From the NCBI GenBank assembly GCA_947631625.1, contig CANRMA010000011.1:37089-101088 (forward strand): a stretch of 64,000 nt of DNA, in the 5' to 3' direction. Under the pieces are notes generated by a model. The model was not told the origin of the DNA, did not search any database, and worked only from the letters and a program-made list of their open reading frames with translations. Every line of letters starts with the position of its first letter. Position 1 is the stretch's first letter. The stretch is from an uncultured Lachnospiraceae bacterium. GTDB lineage: Bacteria > Bacillota > Clostridia > Lachnospirales > Lachnospiraceae. The position numbers and the translations under genes were made by a program. Shown in pieces: positions 21,601 to 27,076 of this stretch.

Positions 21601-21733
21601 TCAAAACTCAAGTAATGACTTTAGCATAAGTTATGACCTCGCCGCAGGTCAGACCGTATATTTAGTGGCAGCCAGTCACAAGTTAGAAGGTGCAGGAGAA
21701 TTTACCGTTAATGCCGAAATGTTAAATGAATAA
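9626..21733 (+). CDS. Giant secreted modular protein (about 4035 aa)
   Basis: The start at 9626 is chosen because AAGGAGG sits 7 nt before it and a clean signal peptide follows (RRAKKLFGAKR, a hydrophobic core, then AAAAE). An acidic linker with three perfect copies of GTEEVA comes next. Residues about 140-1500 hold several beta-rich modules with KTYDG/SYDG motifs resembling MBG-type repeats. Bacterial Ig-like (Big_2) modules sit near residues 1570-1665 and 2280-2380, and a fibronectin-III-like region near 2100-2250. From about residue 2400 to the end are 14 modules of the type WFxFTAxxxGxYxF...TVYIKV, resembling pre-peptidase C-terminal (PPC) domains. There is no LPXTG, SLH, dockerin or C-terminal membrane anchor and no protease domain that I can see. 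Adhesin or matrix-like role is inferred only. The frame is intact throughout. Confidence 0.9.
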   Translation: MRRAKKLFGAKRILAMILAAVMVFDTIPMTAAAAELPTVTETDEVIGTEEVAGTEEVAGTEEVAGNEADNAEQTAEVTTDDGQDTSKEGSDSVLSDAQDNVSDGDNDRETDVPDDQTSDGESGDADVQEAQEGSAGDPADEAVTYEFGFDPEKLEGKDFEYIKDYDSDDHDAHIEAQYKGTSPFTKKETVNGEDVVSLADAIADCIYLKDKNDNDNMFSIGSDTGEDIVKSVTYEWSKIDQDGQYAAMTDEPKEVGQYKLTLKLPAGQDSGKNYNEAQKDLYFAITKAPVTIEYSVGEVVPGSSVSDVEDKIEVTVKGSYYETDTETKNVTARDFKYSKDDETTEDIDESAENEIDIEVKVSKANAAEETAADEALDGAYVIRADEDYYVELVPQFKVKDSDNYEFMPLEAHRLITSDLKPSMIKISLGDKWTKADGTEQNVIIDSDKDGRVVNKIVAKSYDGAALAALVKGDDFDAEVVDAYETQEDEQGNTVYTYKKIDGADIAEEGEWHTAVYESWTETGSDEDKTPVTYCNLTVGGVTDAPKDAGAYVYRVKYEGKEGEYKEAYADIVVIIEKVDIVIKPALKESEKKFYSGQTAADVLNNVKAEVYKISDGNETPMDTVDKYFFGTSYDDDSKTQPYEPLFDLYKITKTVTVKDGESTTEQTETLLELNTKLTTPSGEGETKEAADGSKVTAATTYEIRFSGKKGVRNAAGSLVDGGVDINQPENSTEATTNVNYTVITDEDTLKKNVQNAEVINSTALTINTEKIVEAFMAGNEQAKRDNDDKNVNIGDKDKDIAVASKTYDGNRIFENRAAYKLAEVVDKDGAAVAQGTDSKLTYSWYKLTQVDESCKDSAGDVDPVKLQAYLAKQEQNSAGYYKNFFKYVGSYDINRRPIYEWTNPGVISPKDAGVYKLQITYNDPTAETHADTAFVCFVINKQQVSIVFDEDKSYEEYSGIKAEEFFKDKELFYSVKPQLTTPLSGEELKEQCALKGTANEYELEWSDNYYYSLKFKLQKKKEQQAAEGNNEADGAGSSEPEYEDVNALDALEKDAEYRIAVDKFTLFNDYGDYGELSKNYTTEETTLLVKKAETESEEDTAENEYSTETKPLSTDTVPLKVNSMGETELTFGDIEPITVEKTYDKVPVSEYKAESEDETFAEKIKAIQPYKTASADTNKEYVNVEDLSEGLEIEWRYYPDPDDDYDYWQVTEIDTENAGKYEVYLSFRGNADYAPIGKTLVAEALVKQRELVIRPAELENEVTAGTKVGGLYEELKDNLIIEGDIVPEDQPAFEYRLICTWHGEYADAPEHEYTANCEYTTDRLAFLDRYNEVVDYPKFVLTDSEGETYTVSDSDNADIIKGDETYEVSIDDSEEVKLTNFDYSVNYTLKVGKPVSFTTVRGSSEFASGLSNYDSNNVSAKVDAVNAKDNIVRDEQSGEYTHTLSVVDGIKYTECTVYGEKICGNMLVVKVTQPEEYTAAHIKKFENTDPSVNAVYENSIKKMPGYVYHWTWGVSGNDYQRGLSVILDASKGAQSFDITWEKGYTEHFNVNFDNAKLLGDLRDAVAPKSISFNSPVKKMAVGEEQQLDLKITKTLMEDVICIAYKTDKEGILSINEYGKVTALKKGTVKVTAYPVTIENGVKTPIPRAKSASVTIKVTDVTAPKVTKALGSDTYGYFEYSKVEDGYRREIFVLAGKKRKESDFTTAIAQWEASNEKWQGIFAAAPKFVDKETEDDNVVRVYNKKTKKYEDTNKIEAFVYGLQPGAEYTVYIRNVSALRTLSDGSRVEESVAGSASSFTTSKPQVKYLESALASYVPDTEVICDPLACQSYHNKKANEYYDEVCKNVRQIYDPEEYDFDTDRLHYVSYHVPLSAGKVTVAVDGAFAQNVNYPAADRNDYYKLMLPFKTTTDKGNGAALDKSAKNKYLEPKLEYRLFAYVYGSGYDDIRKEYVEDGYYYDILTDKKIASINKKGVITLKQPAQIAVYAVDTISGKESNVVVINVTAAADSVKNKTTSLQVGQAVPLEALLTYKSGKTTLAPESNFNKKIEVTEALKSQIEAGGYFRLYGDGYVMAVKAKGNIRLSLTDKYLGQSAQAIIKSTDLQPVKNLKTKEVIDNKLTITFDRNIYAKAYRITVMNGRGSIIRSSYVKNNYDTVYDADNGYGETPYYFDYLYDSKDKNFKIICDHDDYDYGYGHLYFMDNKKLKDTCEYTIDGLTQQSSYKISVEAVFDDAASPVVSKAASKSVKTTKLPASEIDYLDDYEEDDDYGYGDGYGGCDINILSMNKTLGDGYSYRASLISGNTYSLKLLADNKGADVAFTDKLTWSVSNKKTASVKATPGTYSAQFKALRAGETVLEVKSGITKHVIARYKFIILPVGDAYSPGSRYYGDNEDLRGKGTNYDPLANSELILNKPAAVDLVSGNFKIFTFTAPKDGTYAFYALENGVIKTDDDDYFGLYNNELCDSSYGGSVDRTDDGVRVKLNKDQTVYIKVDAKGQYTMNVRLISVDNEKMVIKVGEEVDSADYGQIFVFTADEKAIYKFSGALTVYSGRDMNNEQKLVSNNSYDSAWVSLDKDQTVYIKSDTSYNNIKVEKQQVEAITLGSEGEIELTAQGRYVWYSYTPAEDATYEISVKEASSNFNSLSVYSADNTKGLNDDNALAVISYGSDSESFSLGKGETVYIKVYNNNDNDYTLFNIKKTNSIASFQTTPPTEGQEVGETSGTVSASEAAYVYLRYDVPEDGIYTFKSVADETSGIKAGNLSAKLIKDRINSSAIEESTSSDENVSIFMSTYLKKGNVVFVGVKQGGSASYNMASYGVGVFGSLLNDTVDAGAEAPNVKLIIEHTKVDDIAQAAPETEGGEGVEAADPKAELELPANEAKYIAFTVKKDVNYIFKLKSGNSALFSGEMYEDLTTGKITLSTDGNVSSKTIGYVAKADGKVYWKIKNADDSADTDNQVSITMSENKVNEFVPDQTGGAYEGVVYPGIDTWISFKAPDTATGSVSYEFAFSTYSTYGNSINAEMYNAYKPSQSNRTAKVSGYFTSSSRNFTVDGKFNISTPTLQLSPGQTVYWKLHSDSDYISDEQSFTVKVKAVGDMELKLPQKTEEGEEDNTVSADVFAGTEQWFKFTAVEDGRYTFTFENSVYYNISLEGHKGSKDAYADPSNESFSAYSDKTIEVNLSSGTDMYWRVKNDNEDDAKVSVKVAVVSMNEMKDAYEFIELAKGDNLFKYNVQETGRYTVIYMCSDNCTGDSRSLELYDGIDALDNNESIKGCEASGNKTLIDGTNYLHIAEDIWLTSGHTLFGKVSNSKGYSGNTYKAAVRITKVTATELTDGIASEIEIKNNNVGESKWFSYTANEAGKYAFNILFTDDEGNTIQSSESIYIYDSLESEESSDIINYSYSDNTYTYYKDIYMKSGETKYIKLMPVAYSDIYNVTKVSVEVTPLGVKKLTISGDSSETESNKFTLSNGTVTTQLFSFTADESARYVFNFTSSKEDSYVKIHLSDSLDEGENDENSSYLDLVSVGENHVGSDSVYIEKGKKVYCSVESTSSDTVTGSIKVSEITEDKIEEISEAASEEDTAKSYAIPRGNEKWFKFTNNTENDILYAFTVSAGLVSLYNNLSDNEKTEFLSSDNSSKTYQCRVNVGDTVYIRILNLSSSSDDTIKVNGNKLDVSDLTVGNEVLVNINGTAMEAWYSFTAAKTGIYNITLNRNDMREDDSYYKVGFYGYSSTGEYRSTSIDYGSPVVLTCAIIEGSSVSFKIQKISNSGLPPAYDFSGTLIVTERTGAEVSELALDKSAEVKIDASQEDCMRCKWLKFTAPSDGQYQFYSDTAPINSAQIKAWFFKKPVSVFYTGNNDKDLRPLNRNADDIANNDVYRVSFKKILDMKAGETVYIAVGQVQLYAGASSSIDTNVYVKNYSGPTELTLDKPVEVKLAIGEYVILSFTADKAGKYSFYSNRDSGADPCAWLFTDMPEAGGDAEKVSEFYDSVADNDNYQNSSNDFSISYDLAAGQTVYLVAASHKLEGAGEFTVNAEMLNE
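9764..9817 (+). repeat. Three perfect 18-bp tandem repeats in giant gene
   Basis: GGAACAGAGGAAGTTGCC is repeated at 9764-9781, 9782-9799 and 9800-9817, encoding (GTEEVA)3 just after the signal peptide. The unit is a multiple of three, so copy-number change would lengthen or shorten the linker without breaking the frame. A diverged fourth unit follows. Confidence 0.95.
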
Positions 21734-21760
21734 TTTGCATACATACATAAATTATTAATA

Positions 21761-21799
21761 AAAGATGGTTTGCTTCACATTGTGAGGTAAACCATCTTT
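21761..21799. terminator. Bidirectional terminator between giant gene and aroA
   Basis: A 19-bp stem, AAAGATGGTTTGCTTCACA (21761-21779) against TGTGAGGTAAACCATCTTT (21781-21799), has only two G-U wobbles. A-rich sequence lies on the left and TTGTTAAAATT on the right. It sits between converging genes and can serve both. Confidence 0.85.
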
Positions 21800-21844
21800 G
21801 TTAAAATTAATTTGTCATGGGCGTATGATAAAGCCGCCTGTTCA

Positions 21845-23200
21845 TTAAAAACTGCATAGTCTGTCTAAATCTTCATAAAAAGACGGATAACTTATATTGA
21901 CGCAGTCGCGTCCGTTTATTGTCGTTTCACCGTCTGCAATTAGAGAAGCTACCGCAAAACTCATAGCTATGCGGTGGTCCTCATATGAGTCTATAATGGC
22001 GCCATGCAGCGATTTGCCGCCTTTAATGATCATGCCGTCGTCGGTTCCCATGATATCCGCGCCCATTTTGCTTAAATTCTCGACCATAACGGCTATTCTG
22101 TCAGATTCTTTTACTTTTAATTCAGCGGCGTCTTTTATTACGGTGGTTCCGCTTGCTGCGGCTGCCATTATATTGATAACAGGCAGTTCGTCGATAAGTG
22201 TAGGTATTATATCGCCTTCTATCGTTATTCCGTGGAGAGATGACGATCTGACCAGTATATCCGCTGTCGGTTCACCGTCAAAATTTTGATTCAATAACGT
22301 AATGTCCCCGCCCATAGCTATCGCCGTTTTGATGATACCGTCTCTGGTAGGGTTGACGCCGACATTTTTAATAAGTATTTCAGAATTGGGAACTATGAGT
22401 CCGGCGGCTATAAAATAGGCGGCGGAAGAGATATCTCCGGGTACGTTTATGGATTGTGCGTACAGGTCTGCAGCCGGTTTTATTATGGCGGTTTTGCCCT
22501 CGGTATGTACATCCGCGCCGAAATAACGCAGCATTATCTCGGAATGGTTTCTGCTTATCACAGGTTCGGTCACTCTGGTTTCGCCCTCCGCGTAAAGTCC
22601 TGCGAGCAGGATCGCGGATTTGACCTGCGCGGAAGCAACTTTTGAAAAATAGTCTATGCCCTTTAGGGGTCTCCCTTTTATTTCAAGAGGTGCGCAGCCG
22701 TTGCCGTTTAAGCTTTTTATATCCGCGCCCATCATTGAAAGAGGTTCCATGATCCTTTTCATGGGGCGTTTCTGAATGGAGGCGTCTCCGGTAAGCGTGG
22801 TTTCAAAAGGCTGCGCCGCAAGGATGCCGGATATAAGTCTGGTGGTAGTGCCGCTGTTGCCTGCGTTGAGGATTGAAGAAGGGGCTTTTAGGCCATGAAG
22901 TCCTTTACCATGTATTAATATTTTTTCGGCAGGTTTTCTGCTTTCTGTTGTCTGCTTTGATGAAGCTTCTTTTAGACTTTCATTTTTGACTGCCGCATTT
23001 GTATCAGGTATTATTTCTATTTCTATTCCAAGTCTGCGGAAGCAGTCTATGGTAGAAAGGCAGTCGGCTCCCTGTAAGAAGTTTGTCACCTCGGTAGTGC
23101 CGTTTGCAATGGAGCCGAACATAACGGCTCTGTGTGAGATTGATTTATCACCCGGTATCGTTACTTCTCCGCGAAGACCTTTAACATTTGAAAGACTCAT
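21845..23200 (-). CDS. aroA: 3-phosphoshikimate 1-carboxyvinyltransferase (EPSP synthase)
   Basis: Joins shikimate-3-phosphate and phosphoenolpyruvate in the chorismate pathway. Seen: GDKSISHRAVMFGSIANGTT at the N-terminus, LNAGNSGTTTRLISG (the phosphoenolpyruvate/glyphosate-site loop, resembling the Bacillus-type NSGTT form), GDASIQKRPM, KESDRIAVMVENLSKMGAD and SYEDHRIAMSFAVA. A polar insertion around residues 65-90 (KNESLKEASSKQTTESRK) is unusual and probably a surface loop. The 451-residue length exceeds the typical 430 by about this insertion. tyrA lies 21 nt upstream on the same strand, so the two form a minus-strand aromatic amino acid operon. Confidence 0.96.
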   Translation of the reverse strand: MSLSNVKGLRGEVTIPGDKSISHRAVMFGSIANGTTEVTNFLQGADCLSTIDCFRRLGIEIEIIPDTNAAVKNESLKEASSKQTTESRKPAEKILIHGKGLHGLKAPSSILNAGNSGTTTRLISGILAAQPFETTLTGDASIQKRPMKRIMEPLSMMGADIKSLNGNGCAPLEIKGRPLKGIDYFSKVASAQVKSAILLAGLYAEGETRVTEPVISRNHSEIMLRYFGADVHTEGKTAIIKPAADLYAQSINVPGDISSAAYFIAAGLIVPNSEILIKNVGVNPTRDGIIKTAIAMGGDITLLNQNFDGEPTADILVRSSSLHGITIEGDIIPTLIDELPVINIMAAAASGTTVIKDAAELKVKESDRIAVMVENLSKMGADIMGTDDGMIIKGGKSLHGAIIDSYEDHRIAMSFAVASLIADGETTINGRDCVNISYPSFYEDLDRLCSF

Positions 23201-23221
23201 GAATATTCTCCAATCTTTTGA

Positions 23222-24325
23222 TTATCTCTTTTTCGTATGAATTAAGTAGCCGTGCGTATTCAGTACGTCAACTGCGCCGCTGCAGGCCGTCTCATCATAA
23301 AACTCGATGCGCAGAGCGCCCTCGGCCAGTTCTCGGTTATGGTTGATGCCTATATTTTTGATGCTGATATCGTGCATGGAAAGCAGGGAAGCAATGGCGG
23401 CTATCGCGCCCGGACGGTCTGCGATATCGACCGTAATGGCGTATTCTGTCTTGATCGGGCCGCTGGAAGCATTTGTAAATGATTCTCTGTATATCCGCGC
23501 GTTATCGAAAAAACGATAAATTTCTTCCGAATTTTTATTATCAAGTATTCCTTTAAATTCATTAAGGCTTTGTATATACCGCTCAAGCAAAGCGGAAATG
23601 TTTTCCGTATTGCTTAGACATATCTGCTGCCACATGGTGGGAGAAGAAGATGCTATACGTGTTATGTCTTTAAAACCGCCTGCGGCTATCATTTTCATAA
23701 GGCCCTCTCCGGAATCGGAAGCTTCGACCAGATTTACAAGAGAGGCCGCTATTACATGCGGAAGGTGGGAAACCGCCGCTGTCACATAATCGTGCTGTTC
23801 GCTCTGAAGTATTAAAGGAATTGCGCCGATTTTTACGACCAGATCGCGGTATGCGGCGATTTTTTCTTCTGATACTTCTTTGGTGGGAGTCAGTATATAG
23901 TAGGCGTTTTCAAACAGCGAAGCCTTGGAGTTGGGATAGCCGAACCGTTCCGAGCCTGTCATGGGATGACCGCCGATAAACTGTTTGTTAAGGCCTAAGG
24001 CTTCGATATTTTGATGGATTTGTTTTTTTACGCTGCCTACGTCGGTAAGTATGGTATGTTCGGACAGGTTTTCTTTTAGTTTACAAAGGTTTTCGTCATT
24101 GTGTGAGACCGGCGCGCACAGAAATATAAAATCGCAGTCGTTAAATTCGGCTCCAATCTCGCTGCAGGCAGTCTGAACGATACCGTCCGCTTTTGCAAGC
24201 TCAAGAGACGGACCGTTGATGTCATAGGCCGTAATATGCGCATCCGGCAGGCTTTTGCGGATCGCTTTGGCAAGAGAGCCGCCGATCAGTCCAAGCCCTA
24301 TAAAACCGCATTTAAAAGTCGTCAT
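23222..24325 (-). CDS. tyrA: Prephenate dehydrogenase with ACT domain
   Basis: Oxidatively decarboxylates prephenate to 4-hydroxyphenylpyruvate for tyrosine synthesis. The N-terminus has a Rossmann fold (GFIGLGLIGGSLAKAIR), followed by GGHPMTGSERFGY with the conserved catalytic histidine region and AVSHLPHVIAASLVN. A C-terminal ACT domain (about residues 295-367, VDIADRPGAIAAIASLLSMH) suggests feedback control by tyrosine. A CCGGAGG ribosome site precedes the start on the minus strand. It is the upstream gene of the aroA pair. Confidence 0.95.
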   Translation of the reverse strand: MTTFKCGFIGLGLIGGSLAKAIRKSLPDAHITAYDINGPSLELAKADGIVQTACSEIGAEFNDCDFIFLCAPVSHNDENLCKLKENLSEHTILTDVGSVKKQIHQNIEALGLNKQFIGGHPMTGSERFGYPNSKASLFENAYYILTPTKEVSEEKIAAYRDLVVKIGAIPLILQSEQHDYVTAAVSHLPHVIAASLVNLVEASDSGEGLMKMIAAGGFKDITRIASSSPTMWQQICLSNTENISALLERYIQSLNEFKGILDNKNSEEIYRFFDNARIYRESFTNASSGPIKTEYAITVDIADRPGAIAAIASLLSMHDISIKNIGINHNRELAEGALRIEFYDETACSGAVDVLNTHGYLIHTKKR

Positions 24326-24423
24326 ACCGTTCCTCCGGTAAATAAAATGAATTTAATATATTTTGCCTGAATTTTATGTTTTATGAATGAGTCTTGCGCT
24401 CATCCTGATAAGTTCCTTAATAT

Positions 24424-24452
24424 AATATAGCATTTTGGATAATTAAAATCAA
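24424..24452 (-). promoter_or_regulatory. Possible promoter for tyrA-aroA
   Basis: On the minus strand TTGATT (24447-24452) and TATATT (24424-24429) are separated by 17 nt, about 100 nt upstream of tyrA. Both boxes are imperfect in an AT-rich region, so chance is possible. Confidence 0.35.
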
Positions 24453-24461
24453 TAAAATATA

Positions 24462-24566
24462 GAAGTCGTAATAAAAGCTTGCAATATAAATGTAAAAGCC
24501 GAAATAAAGGCTGGAATTAAAGTCGGAATAAAAGTTGGAATAGAAGCCGGAATAAAAGTAAGCATA
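24462..24566 (+). repeat. Degenerate 12-bp tandem repeat, about 8 units
   Basis: Units of the form AAAGYCGGAATA recur in register at 24495, 24507, 24519, 24531, 24543 and 24555, and two diverged units precede them at 24462 and 24474 with a 9-nt interruption. The array lies in the 394-bp gap between the divergent tyrA and the EF-G paralogue. No start codon opens the frame that would read KVGIKVGI, so it is not treated as coding. The rest of the gap holds the two putative promoters and AT-rich sequence. Confidence 0.8.
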
Positions 24567-24658
24567 AGTATTATCATGTAAAATACGGCGTTTTTGGCAT
24601 TTTGATATAAAAAAGAAAAATGCGATGCAAAAAAAGTGTGAAAATTGTTCATAAATTA

Positions 24659-24687
24659 TTGCAATTCCGAAAAAAATTTAGTAAAAT
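24659..24687 (+). promoter_or_regulatory. Promoter for EF-G paralogue
   Basis: TTGCAA (24659-24664) and TAAAAT (24682-24687) are separated by exactly 17 nt, and a TTGGAGG ribosome site and ATG follow within 35 nt. Both boxes match the sigma-A consensus at 4-5 of 6 positions. Confidence 0.6.
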
Positions 24688-24719
24688 TGATAGTGAAAAA
24701 TGTGTTTGGAGGTTAGGCT

Positions 24720-26810
24720 ATGAATGTATACACAACTGACAAAATTCGTAATGTAGTGCTTTTGGGACATGGCGGCTGCGGCAAGACCAGTCTTGTAGAG
24801 GCTATGGCGTATCTTTCGGGAATTACCTCGCGTATGGGTAAAGTATCTGACGGCAATACCATAAGTGATTACGGCAAGGAGGAGCAGAAGCGCCAGATAT
24901 CGATCACGACGTCCGTAGTTCCTATTGAATGGGAAGGCGTAAAGATAAATGTATTGGACACTCCCGGATTTTTTGATTTTGTAGGGGAGGTCGAGGAGGC
25001 TGTAAGCGCGGCCGATGCCGCGATTATTGTAGTTTCAGGTAAGGCAGGCGTGGAAGTCGGTACTGAGAAAGCCTGGGAGTTGTGTGAGAAATATAAACTT
25101 CCCCGTTTTGTTTTTGTGACCGATATGGATATAGATAACGCTTCTTTCCGTCAGGTTGTGGAATATATGACTTCCAAATACGGCAAAAAACTTGCGCCAT
25201 TCCATCTTCCCATCCGTGAAGATGAGAAATTCGTAGGCTATATCAACGTTATAACCGAGCAGGCTTATCGTTGGAAAGACAAGGAAGTGGTAGAGTGCGA
25301 GATGCCTGATTACAGCAAGGATAATCTGCAGATCTGCCGTGACACTCTTATGGAGGCGGTTGCGGAGACGAGCGAAGAATTTATGGAGCGTTATTTTAAC
25401 GGAGAGACTTTTTCTGAGGCAGAAATCAGGGCCGCTCTTAGAAATAACGTAATGGAAGGCAGTATCGTGCCCATGTCGATGGGTTCCAACCTGCTTTGTC
25501 AGGGTATATATACATTGCTTGACGATATAGTTAAATATATGCCAAGCCCGGAGAACAGGGAATTGGCGGGCATAGATCTTAAGACCAATGAGATATTTGC
25601 GGCAAATTACGATTTTTCCAAGGCTAAGTCGGCTTATATATTTAAGACCATAGTGGACCCGTTTATCGGTAAATATTCTCTTATCAAGGTCTGCTCAGGC
25701 GTTATCAAGGGCGACGACCTTATATTTAATGAGGATAAGGAAGTAGAAGAGAAGATAAGTAAATTATATATATTACAGGGCAGTAAGCCGATTGAAGCGT
25801 CAGAGCTTCATGCTGGCGATATAGGAGCGATAGCCAAACTTACGGCGGCAAGGACAGGGGATACTTTATCTACCAAAGCTCATCCGATACGCTTTGGCAA
25901 GACTGAGATTTCAACACCTTATACGGTAATGCGTTATCAGGCTGAGAACAAGGCCGATATAGATAAGGTTTCTCAGTCGCTTCAGAAGATGACGCATGAG
26001 GATCAGACGCTTAAGATAGTTAATGATGCGGAGAACAGGCAGACTCTTTTGTACGGTATGGGCGATCTTCATCTGGAGGTCGTTACGAGCAGGCTGCTTA
26101 GCGAATACAAGGCGGCGGTTAAGCTTTCGGCGCCCAAGGTCGCATATAAGGAGACTATACTGAAAAATTCCGATGTGGAATACAAATATAAGAAGCAGTC
26201 CGGAGGCCACGGACAGTATGGGCATGTAAAGATGAGATTCGAGCCTTCGGGTTCGCTTGAGGAGCCTTATGTATTTGAGCAGGTAGTAGTTGGCGGAGCG
26301 GTTCCCAAGAACTTTTTCCCTGCCGTTGAGAAAGGCCTTCAGGAGTCGGTTCAGAGCGGCCCGCTTGCGGCATATCCGGTAGTCGGAGTCAAGGCTACGT
26401 TGTATGACGGTTCATATCATCCGGTGGATTCATCGGAAATGGCGTTTAAGATGGCGACTATACAGGCGTTTAAAAAAGGTTTTATGGAAGCCAAACCGGT
26501 GCTTTTAGAGCCTATAATGTCACTCAAGGTAACTGTGCCCGATACTTATACGGGCGATATAATGGGCGATCTGAATAAACGCCGCGGAAGGGTTCTTGGA
26601 ATGACTCCGACTTCCGACGGCAAGCAGATCATAGAAGCCGACATACCTATGTCATGTTTACAGGGATATTGTACCGATCTGCGTTCCATGACGGGCGGCA
26701 GGGGCGTATACGAATATCAGTTCGCAAGATATGAGCAGGCGCCAAGCGATGTTCAGGAGAAGGAAGTTGCGGCAAGAGCGTCTAAAGTCAATGCCGGCAG
26801 TGAAGATTAA
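24720..26810 (+). CDS. EF-G-like translational GTPase paralogue
   Basis: A 696-residue protein with the EF-G domain order: G domain, domain II, III, IV (GGHGQYGHVKMRFEP) and V (GRVLGMTPTSDGKQ). The P-loop is GHGGCGKT at 16-23 instead of the usual GHIDAGKT. G3 reads DTPGFFDF, so the histidine of DTPGH used for GTP hydrolysis in canonical EF-G is phenylalanine (F84). G4 reads TDMD (134-137) where NKMD is expected. These changes make it a divergent paralogue and probably not the housekeeping fusA, which is normally beside rpsL-rpsG-tuf and not here. Similar proteins are often labelled fusA automatically. A strong GGAGG site precedes the ATG. Role is unknown: recycling, stress or ribosome protection are possible. 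Confidence 0.85.
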   Translation: MNVYTTDKIRNVVLLGHGGCGKTSLVEAMAYLSGITSRMGKVSDGNTISDYGKEEQKRQISITTSVVPIEWEGVKINVLDTPGFFDFVGEVEEAVSAADAAIIVVSGKAGVEVGTEKAWELCEKYKLPRFVFVTDMDIDNASFRQVVEYMTSKYGKKLAPFHLPIREDEKFVGYINVITEQAYRWKDKEVVECEMPDYSKDNLQICRDTLMEAVAETSEEFMERYFNGETFSEAEIRAALRNNVMEGSIVPMSMGSNLLCQGIYTLLDDIVKYMPSPENRELAGIDLKTNEIFAANYDFSKAKSAYIFKTIVDPFIGKYSLIKVCSGVIKGDDLIFNEDKEVEEKISKLYILQGSKPIEASELHAGDIGAIAKLTAARTGDTLSTKAHPIRFGKTEISTPYTVMRYQAENKADIDKVSQSLQKMTHEDQTLKIVNDAENRQTLLYGMGDLHLEVVTSRLLSEYKAAVKLSAPKVAYKETILKNSDVEYKYKKQSGGHGQYGHVKMRFEPSGSLEEPYVFEQVVVGGAVPKNFFPAVEKGLQESVQSGPLAAYPVVGVKATLYDGSYHPVDSSEMAFKMATIQAFKKGFMEAKPVLLEPIMSLKVTVPDTYTGDIMGDLNKRRGRVLGMTPTSDGKQIIEADIPMSCLQGYCTDLRSMTGGRGVYEYQFARYEQAPSDVQEKEVAARASKVNAGSED

Positions 26811-26889
26811 CAGCTTACCCATATAAGTTATGAATGTAGTACAGTAGGTAGAAATTCATAACGTATATTTAACTTTTTAGAGAAGTAAG

Positions 26890-26936
26890 ACAGGATGCAT
26901 ACGTATTGGGGGATACGGCGTCCTGTTTTGCTTTTT
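26890..26936 (+). terminator. Terminator after EF-G paralogue
   Basis: ACAGGA (26890-26895) pairs with TCCTGT (26921-26926), reinforced by an inner CGTAT/ATACG pairing, and TTTTGCTTTTT follows. A separate inverted repeat, GTTATGAAT (26827-26835) with ATTCATAAC (26854-26862), lies just upstream in the same gap. Confidence 0.7.
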
Positions 26937-26983
26937 GCAAAATGGAAGCAGAAAATTGGCAAAGTGTATTTTGTGTTAAAAGG

Positions 26984-27011
26984 TTGACAAATTATGTTGG
27001 TATAGTAAAAT
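26984..27011 (+). promoter_or_regulatory. Promoter for leuS
   Basis: TTGACA (26984-26989) and TAAAAT (27006-27011) are 16 nt apart, about 65 nt before the leuS ATG. No T-box or leader hairpin is evident in the short leader. Confidence 0.6.
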
Positions 27012-27076
27012 TATGAGAGAATTTGTTATATTTGTTATAAATGATGATTTATTCAGGAAGGGGCACATATACAGCT

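Noticed and set aside
21650..21733. C-terminal sorting signal on the giant protein
   Set aside because: The protein ends in a PPC-like module (ending NAEMLNE) with no LPXTG, hydrophobic tail or basic end.
24462..24566. CRISPR array
   Set aside because: Units are 12 bp, contiguous and degenerate, without spacers, and no cas gene is present.
24449..24652. Frames through the 12-bp repeat array
   Set aside because: The plus frame has no start codon. The minus frame gives only a simple repeat (IPTFIPTLIPAF) without a ribosome site or homology.
24720..26810. Housekeeping fusA
   Set aside because: Core GTPase motifs are altered and the str-operon neighbours are missing, so the plain EF-G label is not supported.
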